A stretch of 30,713 nucleotides of DNA from Bacteroidota bacterium (GTDB lineage Bacteria; Bacteroidota; Bacteroidia; Chitinophagales; Chitinophagaceae): positions 1 to 30,713 of the forward strand of contig JAFAFV010000039.1 of NCBI GenBank assembly GCA_023423285.1, read 5' to 3'. Under the pieces are notes generated by a model. The model was not told the DNA's origin. It searched no databases and saw nothing but the letters and a program-made list of their open reading frames with translations. Made by a program: the position numbers and the translations under genes. How positions within the stretch are numbered: position 1 is the first letter of the stretch; every line of letters begins with the position of its first letter. Of this stretch, positions 1-8,334 are shown one piece after another.

Positions 1-710
1 GCTTTTTTTACACTGCCTGCGCCACTTGCCTTTTGCTTTACGGTTGGGTTGCCTGCGTAAGAAATATTGGAGGCGCCGCTGGCATCGGCTTTCAGGCTGA
101 TGCTGGCAAATACATGGGCCTTGCTGGCGCCCGAGGCTTCCACATTTGTATTTTCTGCTTTCAGGTCTGTGGCAAGTATGGTTGAGGCGCCGCTTGCGTC
201 CGCATTAATATCGCGTGTCTGTCCTGTAATTCGAAGCGTGGAAGCGCCGTTCACATCAATGCTCACCGCCGGTGCGCGAACATCAAGCGTACCTTCTGAT
301 GCACCGCTCAGGTCTATCACTAATTTTTCATCCTGCACCAATTTGTTTTGACTGGTAATATTAGAAGCGCCGCTGATTTCAACTTTCTTTACCAAAGGCA
401 TAGAAACATACACTTTTACATCCTCGCTGGGAAGCAGGCGGGCGTTGTTGCGTGTTTCTATTTTTAATTCACCGTCGTCCACCCGAATAAGCAGGTGCTT
501 CATCAGGTTTTCGTCTGTTTGCACCTTAACGCCAAAAACACTATCCTGCTTCAGCATCACATGAAAGCCGCCTGCTGCATCAATGCTTTTGAATCCGCGC
601 AAGTCATACGTGTTGGTGGTAATATTAGCGTTGCCTCTTACCCTGTCGCCAACCAGGTTACAGGAGGCGGCCATCACCATACTTAGCAGTAAAAAAGAAT
701 AATATTTCAT
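1..710 (-). CDS. GIN-domain (DUF2807) lipoprotein, 3' end cut by window edge
   Basis: The reading frame opens at ATG 710-708 and runs without a stop to the left edge, so only about 236 N-terminal residues are present. It begins MKYYSFLLLSMVMAASC, a lipoprotein signal with the lipobox cysteine at residue 17, so the protein is probably an anchored envelope lipoprotein. Further on, S/N-G-A-S motifs recur about every 18-22 residues (VEISGAS, IDLSGAS, IDVNGAS, ADASGAS, VEASGAS, ADASGAS, QKASGAG). This is the hallmark of the GIN / 'putative auto-transporter adhesin head' family, whose repeats form a beta-solenoid. The family is common in Bacteroidota and its role is not established; the adhesin name is historical. 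The gene is divergent from guaA. No regulator or partner is visible because the gene continues outside the window. Confidence 0.85.
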   Translation of the reverse strand, partial: MKYYSFLLLSMVMAASCNLVGDRVRGNANITTNTYDLRGFKSIDAAGGFHVMLKQDSVFGVKVQTDENLMKHLLIRVDDGELKIETRNNARLLPSEDVKVYVSMPLVKKVEISGASNITSQNKLVQDEKLVIDLSGASEGTLDVRAPAVSIDVNGASTLRITGQTRDINADASGASTILATDLKAENTNVEASGASKAHVFASISLKADASGASNISYAGNPTVKQKASGAGSVKK

Positions 711-716
711 TTGAAA

Positions 717-733
717 AACAATTTTTAATTGTT
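717..733. repeat. Perfect 7-bp inverted repeat upstream of the GIN-domain gene
   Basis: AACAATT-TTT-AATTGTT is a perfect palindrome with a 3-base centre. It lies 6 bp upstream of the GIN-protein start codon, in the 102-bp divergent gap with guaA. It could be a 5'-leader hairpin or a small operator. Its low G+C means it may also be chance. Confidence 0.35.
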
Positions 734-797
734 GTCATCAACTCCTTTTAATAAAGGCTTTTAAACATTTTATCATTATACCTTTTCAACATTTCAC

Positions 798-805
798 TAC
801 CTTCG
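798..805 (+). promoter_or_regulatory. Possible -7 promoter box of guaA
   Basis: TACCTTCG differs by one base from the Bacteroidota -7 consensus TAnnTTTG. It ends only 7 bp before the guaA ATG, so transcription would start at or just before the start codon, giving a nearly leaderless mRNA. No convincing TTG/TTTG -33 element is visible at the usual distance, so this is tentative. Confidence 0.35.
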
Positions 806-812
806 CCGCACT

Positions 813-2345
813 ATGACGGAAAGAATACTCATCCTTGATTTCGGTTCTCAATATACCCAACTAATTGCCCGGGCAGTAAGAGAAGCTAATGTTTATTGTG
901 AAATTATTCCCTACTCAAAACCTTTTGAGATTGGTGGCAATTTAAAAGGAATTATTCTTTCAGGTTCGCCCTTTTCGGTAAACGACCCAAATGCCCCGGT
1001 TATTGGCCTTAAAGGAATTATCAGGCAGTTACCGGTTTTGGGTATTTGCTATGGCGCACAACTTACGGCTCAAACATACGGAGGCCGTGTAGAGAAAAGC
1101 AATAAGCGGGAGTATGGCCGCGCCACCATGCACATAAAACAAAGAAAAGACGCGTTGCTTGAAGGTGTTTCGCCGTTGAGCCAGGTGTGGATGAGCCACG
1201 GAGACACCATCCTGGAACTCCCATCGGGTTTTGACGTGCTGGCAACCACCGGCAATATACCCGTAGCTGCATTTAAACATGAAGACGGCAATCCCGTGTA
1301 TGGCCTGCAATTTCATCCGGAAGTGTATCACAGCGCGGAAGGCAAACAAATTATAAAAAACTTTTTGGTAAACATTTGTGGCTGTACGCAGGACTGGACG
1401 CCAGCGCATTTTATTACCGATACCATCTCGGAGCTAAAAACAAAGATTGGCAACCGCAAAGTGATCATGGCTTTAAGTGGCGGTGTAGACAGTACGGTGG
1501 CGGCTACCTTAATTCACCGCGCTATTGGCGACCGCCTGCATGGCATTTTTGTTGACAATGGCGTGCTTCGCAAAAACGAATTTGAAAAAGTGCTGGAAAC
1601 CTATGGCGAACTGGGACTGAATGTTACCGGTATTGATGCCAGGCAGATGTTTTATAACGAACTGAAAGGCCATCCCGACCCTGAAACTAAGCGTAAGATC
1701 ATTGGCAGACTTTTTATAGATGTGTTTCAGCATGAAGCAAAAAAAGTGGAAGGTGTAGAACTGCTGGGCCAAGGTACCATTTACCCTGATGTGATTGAAA
1801 GCGTTTCGGTACACGGCCCTTCGGTTACCATTAAATCGCACCACAATGTGGGCGGCTTGCCTGAAAAAATGCACCTCGACCTGGTGGAACCACTTCGTTT
1901 TTTATTTAAAGACGAAGTAAGAAAAGTGGGCAGGGAGTTGGGCATTCCCTCAGATCTTATAGAGCGGCACCCATTTCCCGGCCCGGGCCTTGCCATTCGT
2001 ATATTAGGCGAGGTAACCGAAGAAAAAGTAAAATTATTACAGGAAGCAGACCATATATATGTTCAGGCTCTGAAAGAAACCGGGCTTTATGCAACGGTTT
2101 GGCAGGCCGGCACAATCTTACTACCTGTAAAGAGTGTGGGCGTAATGGGCGATGAGCGCACTTACGAATTTACAGTTGCCCTGCGCGCAGTAACTAGTGT
2201 AGACGGAATGACGGCAGATTGGGCACACTTGCCTTATGATTTTTTGGCAAATGTGTCTAACGAGATCATCAACAATGTACGGGGCATAAACCGCGTGGTA
2301 TATGATATCAGCAGTAAACCGCCTGCAACTATTGAGTGGGAATAG
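813..2345 (+). CDS. guaA: GMP synthase (glutamine-hydrolysing)
   Basis: This enzyme makes GMP from XMP, ATP and glutamine, the last step of guanine nucleotide synthesis in the cytoplasm. The 510 residues fit the family. The N-terminal class I glutamine amidotransferase domain has the nucleophile Cys79 in GICYGAQ and the His168/Glu170 pair in QFHPE. The ATP pyrophosphatase domain begins near residue 205 and carries the P-loop SGGVDS at 222-227. The C-terminal dimerisation/XMP-binding part contains HPFPGPGLAIR and ends PPATIEWE, the usual GuaA terminus. The start agrees with the common (T/E)-ILILDFGSQYTQLIAR opening, and no Shine-Dalgarno sequence precedes it, as is normal for Bacteroidota. The gene stands alone, with 82 bp before the next gene. 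Confidence 0.98.
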   Translation: MTERILILDFGSQYTQLIARAVREANVYCEIIPYSKPFEIGGNLKGIILSGSPFSVNDPNAPVIGLKGIIRQLPVLGICYGAQLTAQTYGGRVEKSNKREYGRATMHIKQRKDALLEGVSPLSQVWMSHGDTILELPSGFDVLATTGNIPVAAFKHEDGNPVYGLQFHPEVYHSAEGKQIIKNFLVNICGCTQDWTPAHFITDTISELKTKIGNRKVIMALSGGVDSTVAATLIHRAIGDRLHGIFVDNGVLRKNEFEKVLETYGELGLNVTGIDARQMFYNELKGHPDPETKRKIIGRLFIDVFQHEAKKVEGVELLGQGTIYPDVIESVSVHGPSVTIKSHHNVGGLPEKMHLDLVEPLRFLFKDEVRKVGRELGIPSDLIERHPFPGPGLAIRILGEVTEEKVKLLQEADHIYVQALKETGLYATVWQAGTILLPVKSVGVMGDERTYEFTVALRAVTSVDGMTADWAHLPYDFLANVSNEIINNVRGINRVVYDISSKPPATIEWE

Positions 2346-2427
2346 GCGCGTAGGGTTGATAAGTTTGTAAGTTAGTAAGAATGTGTCGTCAACTACTGTT
2401 AACCACACTTCTAGATAAAATAAAAAC

Positions 2428-3594
2428 ATGAAGCGATTTATATTTTACTTACTCCTGATTTTTGTTTCAACCCAGTTAACTGCCCAGGTTGTACCATCCG
2501 GGCCTCGCCATAAAATGGCTATTTTTACGCCTTTATACCTGGATGATGCTTTTAACGCCGACGGCAATTATCGCTTTAGCACCAGTTCTTTTCCCAAAAA
2601 TTCTATCCAGGGGCTTGAGTTTTATCACGGCGTTTCCATGGCGGTAGATTCGCTCAACAGGTTGAATGTGCCTGTTGATATTTATATATACGATTCTAAA
2701 TCGGGCAGTGAAAGCCTGGAACAACAGTTCAGCAAATGTGCTGCAGATGGTGTGGAGCTAATTATTGCCAACACCACTATTTCAGAATTAGGCAGACTGG
2801 CAAAACTTGCTGCCGATAAAAAGATAACCCTGATAAATGCTACCGTTCCCAACGATGCCAATACTTCTGAGAATCCTTATTTTGTAGTGATTAGCCCCAC
2901 GCTTGGCACACAAATTCAAGGCTTGTTTCAACACATCAAAAATAATTATGCTGGTCAGGAAATTATTTTCTTTACCCATAAAGGCGGCACTTCAGAAGAT
3001 TATATTAAAAGCGCTTTTGACATTTTGAACAAAGACGCTACCCCAATTCGCATCAAATATGTTCAGATAGGTGATACAGCCGCCGTAAGCCGCGCCATTT
3101 ATTCTCTTGACAAAAACAAACCTGCCCTGCTGGTCTCCGGCTCGTTAGACAATACTTTTGGTGACAATGTGCTTACCAGGGCTGCTGAGGAAGTAGGTAA
3201 CTTTCCCAAAATAGTTGTTTTTGGCATGCCCACCTGGGAAAACCTGAGCACTACAAAAGACAGTTACAGAGGTTTAGAAATTGTTTATGGCACTCCTTTT
3301 CACAAATCTGGCAACACTACTGCCAGCAGTTCCATTGCTTCTTCATACAATAAAAAAATGTTTGCCCGCCCGTCAGACCTTGTGTACAGGGCTTTTGGCC
3401 TTACCTACCGTTTTGGGCAATTGGTCAATAAACATGGAAAGAACGTAAATCAAAATTTAACTGACAGATCGTTCCGCATGTTTTATGACTACGACATTCA
3501 GCCGGTTTATTTAAATGGTAAAATGGCTTATTACGAAAACAAAAAACTATACTTTCTACGTTTTCTAAACGGAACTTTGCAACAGGTAATGTAA
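2428..3594 (+). CDS. Secreted type I periplasmic-binding-fold protein (ABC substrate-binding-like)
   Basis: A 388-residue protein with an N-terminal signal peptide (about residues 1-19, hydrophobic core FIFYLLLIFVS, cleavage near LTA-Q), so it is exported. The mature part has the layout of Leu/Ile/Val-type substrate-binding proteins. It has an opening strand (KMAIFTPLYLDDAF), a helix with QGLEFYHGVSMAVD, then IYIYDSKSG, the motif ELIIANTTISELGRLAKLAADKKITLINATVPND and a second lobe with alternating strands and helices. No ABC permease or ATPase lies beside it, and no LysM domain is present, although related Bacteroidota proteins often carry one. The stop is 9 bp before the cysteine desulfurase ATG, so the two are probably cotranscribed. 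The ligand is unknown, and a sensing or scaffold role is as possible as transport. Confidence 0.7.
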   Translation: MKRFIFYLLLIFVSTQLTAQVVPSGPRHKMAIFTPLYLDDAFNADGNYRFSTSSFPKNSIQGLEFYHGVSMAVDSLNRLNVPVDIYIYDSKSGSESLEQQFSKCAADGVELIIANTTISELGRLAKLAADKKITLINATVPNDANTSENPYFVVISPTLGTQIQGLFQHIKNNYAGQEIIFFTHKGGTSEDYIKSAFDILNKDATPIRIKYVQIGDTAAVSRAIYSLDKNKPALLVSGSLDNTFGDNVLTRAAEEVGNFPKIVVFGMPTWENLSTTKDSYRGLEIVYGTPFHKSGNTTASSSIASSYNKKMFARPSDLVYRAFGLTYRFGQLVNKHGKNVNQNLTDRSFRMFYDYDIQPVYLNGKMAYYENKKLYFLRFLNGTLQQVM

Positions 3595-3603
3595 TTTACG
3601 TCT

Positions 3604-4791
3604 ATGTTGCAACTCCCTGTTTATTTAGACTACAGCGCCACTACCCCGTGCGATGAGCGCGTGCTGGAAACTATAGTACCGTATTTCTCAAAAAGTTTTG
3701 GCAATGCTTCCAGCCGCAGCCATGCTTTTGGCTGGAAAGCCCAAACCGCCGTGGAAGGCGCTCAAAAAGCTGTGGCTTCCTTAATTAGCGCTGATCCCCG
3801 TGAAATAATTTTTACCAGTGGTTCAACCGAAAGTTGCAACCTGGCGTTGCGCGGTGTTTATGAAATGTACGCATCAAAAGGTAATCATATCATTACCACT
3901 GCCACCGAGCACAAAGCCGTGCTGGATACCTGCCGGTTCTTACAAAAAAAAGGCGCTGATATAACTTTTTTGAATGTTTTAAACGATGGAACCATAGACC
4001 TGGCAGTGTTGGAAGCATCCATTAAGCCGCAAACCATATTGATAGCCATTATGTATGCCAACAACGAAACCGGCGTTATTCAACCTATAAAAGAAATTGG
4101 TGCCATTGCCCGGCAGCACCATGTTTTGTTTTTTAGCGATGCCACGCAAGCTGTGGGAAAAGTGCCGGTAAATGTGCAGGAAGACGCGATTGACCTGCTT
4201 GCATTAAGCGCCCACAAAATGTATGGCCCCAAAGGTGTAGGCGCCTTGTATATAAGAAGAAGGGACCCCAGGGTGAAGCTCACGCCGCAAATTACCGGCG
4301 GCGGCCAGCAGAACGATGTGCGCAGCGGCACACTAAACGTGCCGGGCATTGCAGGATTGGGTAAGGCTTGTGAAATTTGTGCAGACGAACTGCATAATGG
4401 TTTAAATGATTTGAAACATTTGCGAGACCACCTGCAGGAACAACTTTTACAAATTGAAGCCTCTTACTTAAACGGCAGCAAAACCAACCGGCTGCCTAAT
4501 ATTTGCAACATTTCGTTTAAAAGTCTGTCAAGCAGCCAGTTACTTTCTGTATTGAACAAAACGCTGGCGGTATCGTCAGGTTCAGCCTGCACATCAGGCT
4601 CGTTGGACCCATCGTATGTTTTAAAAGCTATGGGTTTAGAGGATGGCCTGGCACGCGGTGCCATTCGTTTTAGCCTGGGCAGGTTTACCACGCGGGAAGA
4701 AGTGGATTTTGCTGTGCAGGAAGTAACAAATACTGTAGAGCAGTTGCGCAGCAACAGTTTTGAATGGCATCTTTTTAAAAACAACCGGTAA
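3604..4791 (+). CDS. Cysteine desulfurase, NifS/IscS family
   Basis: A PLP enzyme that removes sulfur from cysteine and passes it as a persulfide to Fe-S cluster assembly, tRNA thiolation and similar uses. All key elements are present in 395 residues: His103 in TEHKA stacking on PLP, NNETGVIQP (153-161), Asp179 in SDATQAVGK, the Schiff-base Lys205 in SAHKMYGPKG, and the catalytic Cys329 in SSGSACTSG. The spacing and the SACTSG loop place it in class I (IscS/NifS) rather than SufS. It follows the binding-fold protein by 9 bp, and an A-type carrier lies 124 bp downstream. No IscU/SufU scaffold, SufBCD or IscR is in the window, so the scaffold must be encoded elsewhere. Whether it is the housekeeping desulfurase cannot be told from sequence alone. 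Confidence 0.93.
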   Translation: MLQLPVYLDYSATTPCDERVLETIVPYFSKSFGNASSRSHAFGWKAQTAVEGAQKAVASLISADPREIIFTSGSTESCNLALRGVYEMYASKGNHIITTATEHKAVLDTCRFLQKKGADITFLNVLNDGTIDLAVLEASIKPQTILIAIMYANNETGVIQPIKEIGAIARQHHVLFFSDATQAVGKVPVNVQEDAIDLLALSAHKMYGPKGVGALYIRRRDPRVKLTPQITGGGQQNDVRSGTLNVPGIAGLGKACEICADELHNGLNDLKHLRDHLQEQLLQIEASYLNGSKTNRLPNICNISFKSLSSSQLLSVLNKTLAVSSGSACTSGSLDPSYVLKAMGLEDGLARGAIRFSLGRFTTREEVDFAVQEVTNTVEQLRSNSFEWHLFKNNR

Positions 4792-4829
4792 AACAAGTGC
4801 AATCATGTCGTAGATAACCCTTACCCGCT

Positions 4830-4837
4830 TAACTTTG
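4830..4837 (+). promoter_or_regulatory. Likely -7 box for the A-type Fe-S carrier gene
   Basis: TAACTTTG matches the Bacteroidota consensus TAnnTTTG exactly and lies in the 124-bp gap after the desulfurase. It predicts a start near 4844 and a leader of about 70 nt before ATG 4916. A matching TTG -33 element is not obvious. It suggests the carrier gene can be transcribed separately from the desulfurase. Confidence 0.45.
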
Positions 4838-4915
4838 CAGCGATTTTTTTGTTGATATAGGCACAGTGCAACGCGCTCTGTAAGTTTTAAAAGCCGATAA
4901 AACAAGATAATAAAA

Positions 4916-5263
4916 ATGGATTTGCAAAACGGAATACATATTAGTGATAAAGCAAAGGAAAAAGTGCTGAGCATTCTTTCTGAAAAAAATTTAAACGGGC
5001 AAAGTGAGTACTTTTTACGTGTGAGCGTGGTAAGCGGCGGCTGCAGCGGCCTTAGCTATCAGCTTGATTTTGACAATGTAGAAAAACCCAAAGACCAAGT
5101 TTTTGAAGATAAGGGTGTAAAAATAGTTACCGATATGAAAAGCCTTTTGTATCTGCTGGGCACCTCGCTTGAATTTTCTGACGGGTTAAGCGGAAAAGGC
5201 TTTTATTTTAACAATCCCAATGCGGCGCGTACCTGTGCGTGCGGTGAAAGTTTTGCGCTTTAA
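4916..5263 (+). CDS. A-type iron-sulfur carrier (IscA/SufA/ErpA family)
   Basis: A small (115-residue) cytoplasmic protein of the HesB/IscA fold that binds Fe or an Fe-S cluster and hands it to apo-proteins. The three conserved cysteine ligands are visible: Cys43 in GGCSG and Cys107/Cys109 in TCACGESF at the C-terminus. The family core LRVSVVSGGCSGLSYQLDFD and the GFYFNNPNA segment are intact. It sits downstream of a cysteine desulfurase on the same strand, which fits Fe-S biogenesis. Its leader is A-rich (gataataaaaATG) without a Shine-Dalgarno sequence. IscA, SufA and ErpA cannot be told apart safely from sequence alone, so no symbol is given. Confidence 0.93.
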   Translation: MDLQNGIHISDKAKEKVLSILSEKNLNGQSEYFLRVSVVSGGCSGLSYQLDFDNVEKPKDQVFEDKGVKIVTDMKSLLYLLGTSLEFSDGLSGKGFYFNNPNAARTCACGESFAL

Positions 5264-5332
5264 AAATAATCTAAAACATACCTGGCTCGCCGCTTTGGCC
5301 AAGGCCGCTCATTTAAATTTTAAATCAAACCA

Positions 5333-6295
5333 ATGTCTAAAGAGACGCTTATTTACATCGTATTTGGAACCGTGTTATTGCTGGCCCTTATTTTCGATCT
5401 GGGCCTTTTAAGTAAAAAAGGAAAAAAAGTAACCATCCGGCAGGCTTTGCTTCAAACCATTTTCTGGGTATCGTTATCCCTTTCTTTCTGTTTGTTTTTA
5501 TTTTTTGAGAATGGCAAAATTCAGGCGTTGGAATATTTAAGCGCTTACCTGATGGAGTGGAGCCTGAGTATTGATAATATTTTTGTTTTTATTCTTATTT
5601 TTTCTGCCTTTAATGTAAAAGAAATTCATTACGGCCGCTCACTCATGATCGGCATTTTGCTGGCCATCGTACTACGTATTATTTTTATAACCGTTGGTGT
5701 GGCGCTGGTAGAAAAGTTTCACTGGCTGCTGTATATCTTTGGCGTGTTTCTTATTTATACGGGGTATAAAATGTTCGCAGCCCGTGAGGAGGAAGAGTTT
5801 GATCCTCACACCTCGCCGGTGTACAAATGGATGAAAAAAGTATTCCCTTTGGTACCCCATGATGGTAACGGTAAATATTTGGTACGCGAAGACGGTAAAA
5901 AGAAATACACCATTTTATTTGTGGTGGTGGTAATGCTTGCCGCCATTGATATTGTGTTCGCGTTAGACTCAATACCGGCAGTAATGGGTATTACCCAGGA
6001 CAGGCTTGTGATCTATACCTCAAATATTTTTGCTGTACTGGGTTTACGTTCTTTATTCTTTTTACTCAGGGGCGCTGTAAGCAAGTTCGACTACCTGCAG
6101 CAGGGCATTGCTATTGTGCTAATATTTATCGGTTTAAAAATGCTGGGTGAACATTGGATTAGCCAGTGGATTGACAAGCAAACACAGGTATTCATTTCTC
6201 TCGGCGTAATCGTACTTTGCATTACAGGCAGTATTTTATACTCTATAAATAAAAATAGAAAAGGCCTGCCGCCCGATGATCCTGAAACACAATAG
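5333..6295 (+). CDS. TerC-family integral membrane protein
   Basis: A 320-residue inner-membrane protein with about eight or nine hydrophobic helices (for example 5-25, 40-57, 75-93, 103-123, 130-147, 193-214, 226-246, 256-270, 286-304). TerC/Alx-family signatures are present, with acidic residues inside the membrane: Asp81 in WSLSIDN, and Asp206 and Asp212 in AAIDIVFALDSIPAV. Members are linked to tellurite resistance, manganese homeostasis and metal loading of exported proteins. The E. coli Alx form is controlled by an Mn/pH riboswitch, but the 69-bp gap upstream here is too short for one. No other ter genes are nearby, so tellurite resistance as such is not supported and metal efflux is more likely. 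A hairpin terminator follows directly. Confidence 0.9.
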   Translation: MSKETLIYIVFGTVLLLALIFDLGLLSKKGKKVTIRQALLQTIFWVSLSLSFCLFLFFENGKIQALEYLSAYLMEWSLSIDNIFVFILIFSAFNVKEIHYGRSLMIGILLAIVLRIIFITVGVALVEKFHWLLYIFGVFLIYTGYKMFAAREEEEFDPHTSPVYKWMKKVFPLVPHDGNGKYLVREDGKKKYTILFVVVVMLAAIDIVFALDSIPAVMGITQDRLVIYTSNIFAVLGLRSLFFLLRGAVSKFDYLQQGIAIVLIFIGLKMLGEHWISQWIDKQTQVFISLGVIVLCITGSILYSINKNRKGLPPDDPETQ

Positions 6296-6307
6296 TAGTT
6301 TTTCAAT

Positions 6308-6342
6308 AAAGGCTTGTACTGGAAGCCTTTAATTTTTTATTA
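6308..6342 (+). terminator. Intrinsic terminator after the terC-family gene
   Basis: A perfect 8-bp inverted repeat, AAAGGCTT (6308-6315) and AAGCCTTT (6323-6330), has a 7-base loop and is followed by AATTTTTTATTA. It starts 13 bp after the terC-family stop. It should end the upstream operon and insulate asnB, which begins 34 bp further on. Confidence 0.8.
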
Positions 6343-6375
6343 TAATTTGCCCTATTAAAACATCAAAAATATAAT

Positions 6376-8280
6376 ATGTGCGGAATAACTGGATTTGCTG
6401 ATTTTACTAATAATAGTTCGGTTGAGCTGGCGGCTGAGATGGCCGCCACCATGCCTCACCGCGGGCCGGACGGCCAGGGTGAATATTTCCAGCAGTTCGA
6501 TCAGGTACAGATAGGCTTCGGGCATCGTAGGCTTTCTATCATTGACCTGAGCCATGCGGCCGGGCAGCCCATGCATTATGATGGGCTGACTATCGTGTTC
6601 AATGGTGAAATATATAATTATAATGAAATAAGAAATGAACTGATAGCCCTGGGGCATCAGTTTCAAACACATTCTGATACAGAAGTGATCTTACACAGCT
6701 GGCGGCAGTGGGGTGAAAAGTGCATTGAAAAATGGCGCGGCATGTTTGCCATTGCGCTACTTGATCAAAAATCAAATGAACTGATCTGCATCAGAGACAG
6801 GGCGGGCGTAAAACCTTTCCACTATTATTTTCATAAAGATATTTTCATTTTTGGGTCTGAACTAAAAAATCTGATGGCTCACCCTGCTTTTGAAAAACAG
6901 ATCAATACAGCAGCCGTGGCTTCGTTTTTACAATACGGATATATTTCTGCGCCTTATTCCATTTTTCAACATACGCATAAACTGAAACCGGGGCACATTC
7001 TACGGCTGCAATTAAGTACAAAAAACATATCTGTACACCAATACTGGAATGTGTATGATTACTATAATAAGCCCAAGCTTAATATTTCTTTACCCGATGC
7101 AGTCGATGAAACGGAAAGAATTTTAAAAGAAAGTTTTCAGTACCGCATGGTGGCCGATGTGCCTGTGGGCGTTTTTTTGAGCGGCGGATACGACAGCACC
7201 TGCGTTACATCGTTGCTGCAAAGTACCTCTACCGATAAATTACGAACATTTACAATTGGCACTGAAGATGATACGCTGAACGAAGCGCCCTTTGCCCGGC
7301 AGATAGCGCATCGGCTGGGCACTGATCACACAGAGTATTACTGCACTTCTAAAGAAGCTTTGGATATTATTCCTTCTCTGCCTTTTTATTATGATGAACC
7401 ATTTGCAGACAGCAGCGCCATTCCTACTATTTTAGTAAGCCGCATGGCAAGGCAAAAGGTTGCGGTAGCTTTATCTGCCGATGCGGGCGATGAAATTTTT
7501 GCCGGCTATAACCGCTACGATTATATCAGCAGGTATGGACAAAAGATACAATCAGTTCCGGCACCTCTGCGCAAAATGGTGGCCAGTATCATGCGCCTGA
7601 TTTCATCTGAAAGTATACCCGTATTGAATAAAAAAGCCAATTTTCACAGCCGGTACGATAAATTAAAAAACCTGTTGAACGATCCTTCTACCGCCGAGCT
7701 GCTCAAAAATCTGAATATTGTTTTTACTGATAAAGAAGTAAAAAACCTGGTTACCGGGCAGTGGCCCATGCTGCAAACACCACATACAAGTAAGGAGTTG
7801 CAGCCAGCGCAATATGATCCATTATCTTTTATGATGGCTATTGACTACCAGACATACATGGCAGATGATATTTTGCAAAAAGTAGACAGAGCCGCCATGA
7901 GCGTAAGCCTGGAAGGCAGAGAACCTTTTCTCGATCAAAATATTATACAATGGGCTGCACAACTGCCCTCAAATTACAAATACCATAACGGCAGTAAGAA
8001 GTATATTTTAAAGCAAATTGTACACAAATACATTCCACAACAGATCATGGACAGGCCCAAGTCTGGCTTTGCCATACCTGTGCAGGACTGGCTAAGCAAA
8101 GAACTAAAACCTTTGGTACAGCATCATTTTAGCGATAAGGCATTCAATGCCCACGGCTTGTTTGATACCCGCGAGGCTCAAAAACTGGCGAGTGATTTTT
8201 TCAATGGCCGTAAAGAAAAGTACTTAAAGCTATGGTACATGCTCATGTTTCAGATGTGGTATGAAAAGTGGATGGTGTAG
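6376..8280 (+). CDS. asnB: Asparagine synthase (glutamine-hydrolysing)
   Basis: This enzyme uses glutamine-derived ammonia and ATP to amidate a carboxyl group, normally aspartate to asparagine. The start is fixed by MCGITGF, where Cys2 becomes the N-terminal nucleophile of the class II amidotransferase domain (about 1-210; HRGPDGQG and FNGEIYNY visible). The synthetase domain has the ATP pyrophosphatase loop SGGYDS at 269-274 and SADAGDEIFAGYNRYD further on. At 634 residues it matches the long AsnB form common in polysaccharide loci. It is followed closely by a glycosyltransferase and a tyrosine-phosphatase-like gene, so it may instead amidate a sugar acid during exopolysaccharide synthesis. 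This alternative rests only on context. Confidence 0.93.
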   Translation: MCGITGFADFTNNSSVELAAEMAATMPHRGPDGQGEYFQQFDQVQIGFGHRRLSIIDLSHAAGQPMHYDGLTIVFNGEIYNYNEIRNELIALGHQFQTHSDTEVILHSWRQWGEKCIEKWRGMFAIALLDQKSNELICIRDRAGVKPFHYYFHKDIFIFGSELKNLMAHPAFEKQINTAAVASFLQYGYISAPYSIFQHTHKLKPGHILRLQLSTKNISVHQYWNVYDYYNKPKLNISLPDAVDETERILKESFQYRMVADVPVGVFLSGGYDSTCVTSLLQSTSTDKLRTFTIGTEDDTLNEAPFARQIAHRLGTDHTEYYCTSKEALDIIPSLPFYYDEPFADSSAIPTILVSRMARQKVAVALSADAGDEIFAGYNRYDYISRYGQKIQSVPAPLRKMVASIMRLISSESIPVLNKKANFHSRYDKLKNLLNDPSTAELLKNLNIVFTDKEVKNLVTGQWPMLQTPHTSKELQPAQYDPLSFMMAIDYQTYMADDILQKVDRAAMSVSLEGREPFLDQNIIQWAAQLPSNYKYHNGSKKYILKQIVHKYIPQQIMDRPKSGFAIPVQDWLSKELKPLVQHHFSDKAFNAHGLFDTREAQKLASDFFNGRKEKYLKLWYMLMFQMWYEKWMV

Positions 8281-8334
8281 CATGGCTGCAGGTATCGTAT
8301 TTTTATGCAATTAAATATTTTCTAAAACTTTTCC

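Noticed and set aside
67..351. Open frame on the plus strand over the left edge
   Set aside because: It is antisense to the GIN-domain lipoprotein, whose minus-strand frame shows a lipobox and a regular repeat. The plus frame only reflects the repeated GGCGCC codons.
60..380. Short recurring GGCGCC-type motifs, possible CRISPR or tandem repeat
   Set aside because: They are codons for the conserved S/N-G-A-S turns of the GIN-domain protein, spaced 18-22 residues apart with differing sequence between, not direct DNA repeats.
3604..5263. Complete isc operon
   Set aside because: IscU, IscR, HscA/HscB and ferredoxin are absent, and a 124-bp gap with its own promoter box separates the two Fe-S genes.
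5264..5332. Mn riboswitch (yybP-ykoY) before the TerC-family gene
   Set aside because: The 69-bp gap is too short, and I see none of the conserved riboswitch core.
5333..6295. Tellurite resistance operon
   Set aside because: Only a TerC-family gene is present; no terA, terB, terD or terZ is nearby, so a metal-transport role is more cautious.
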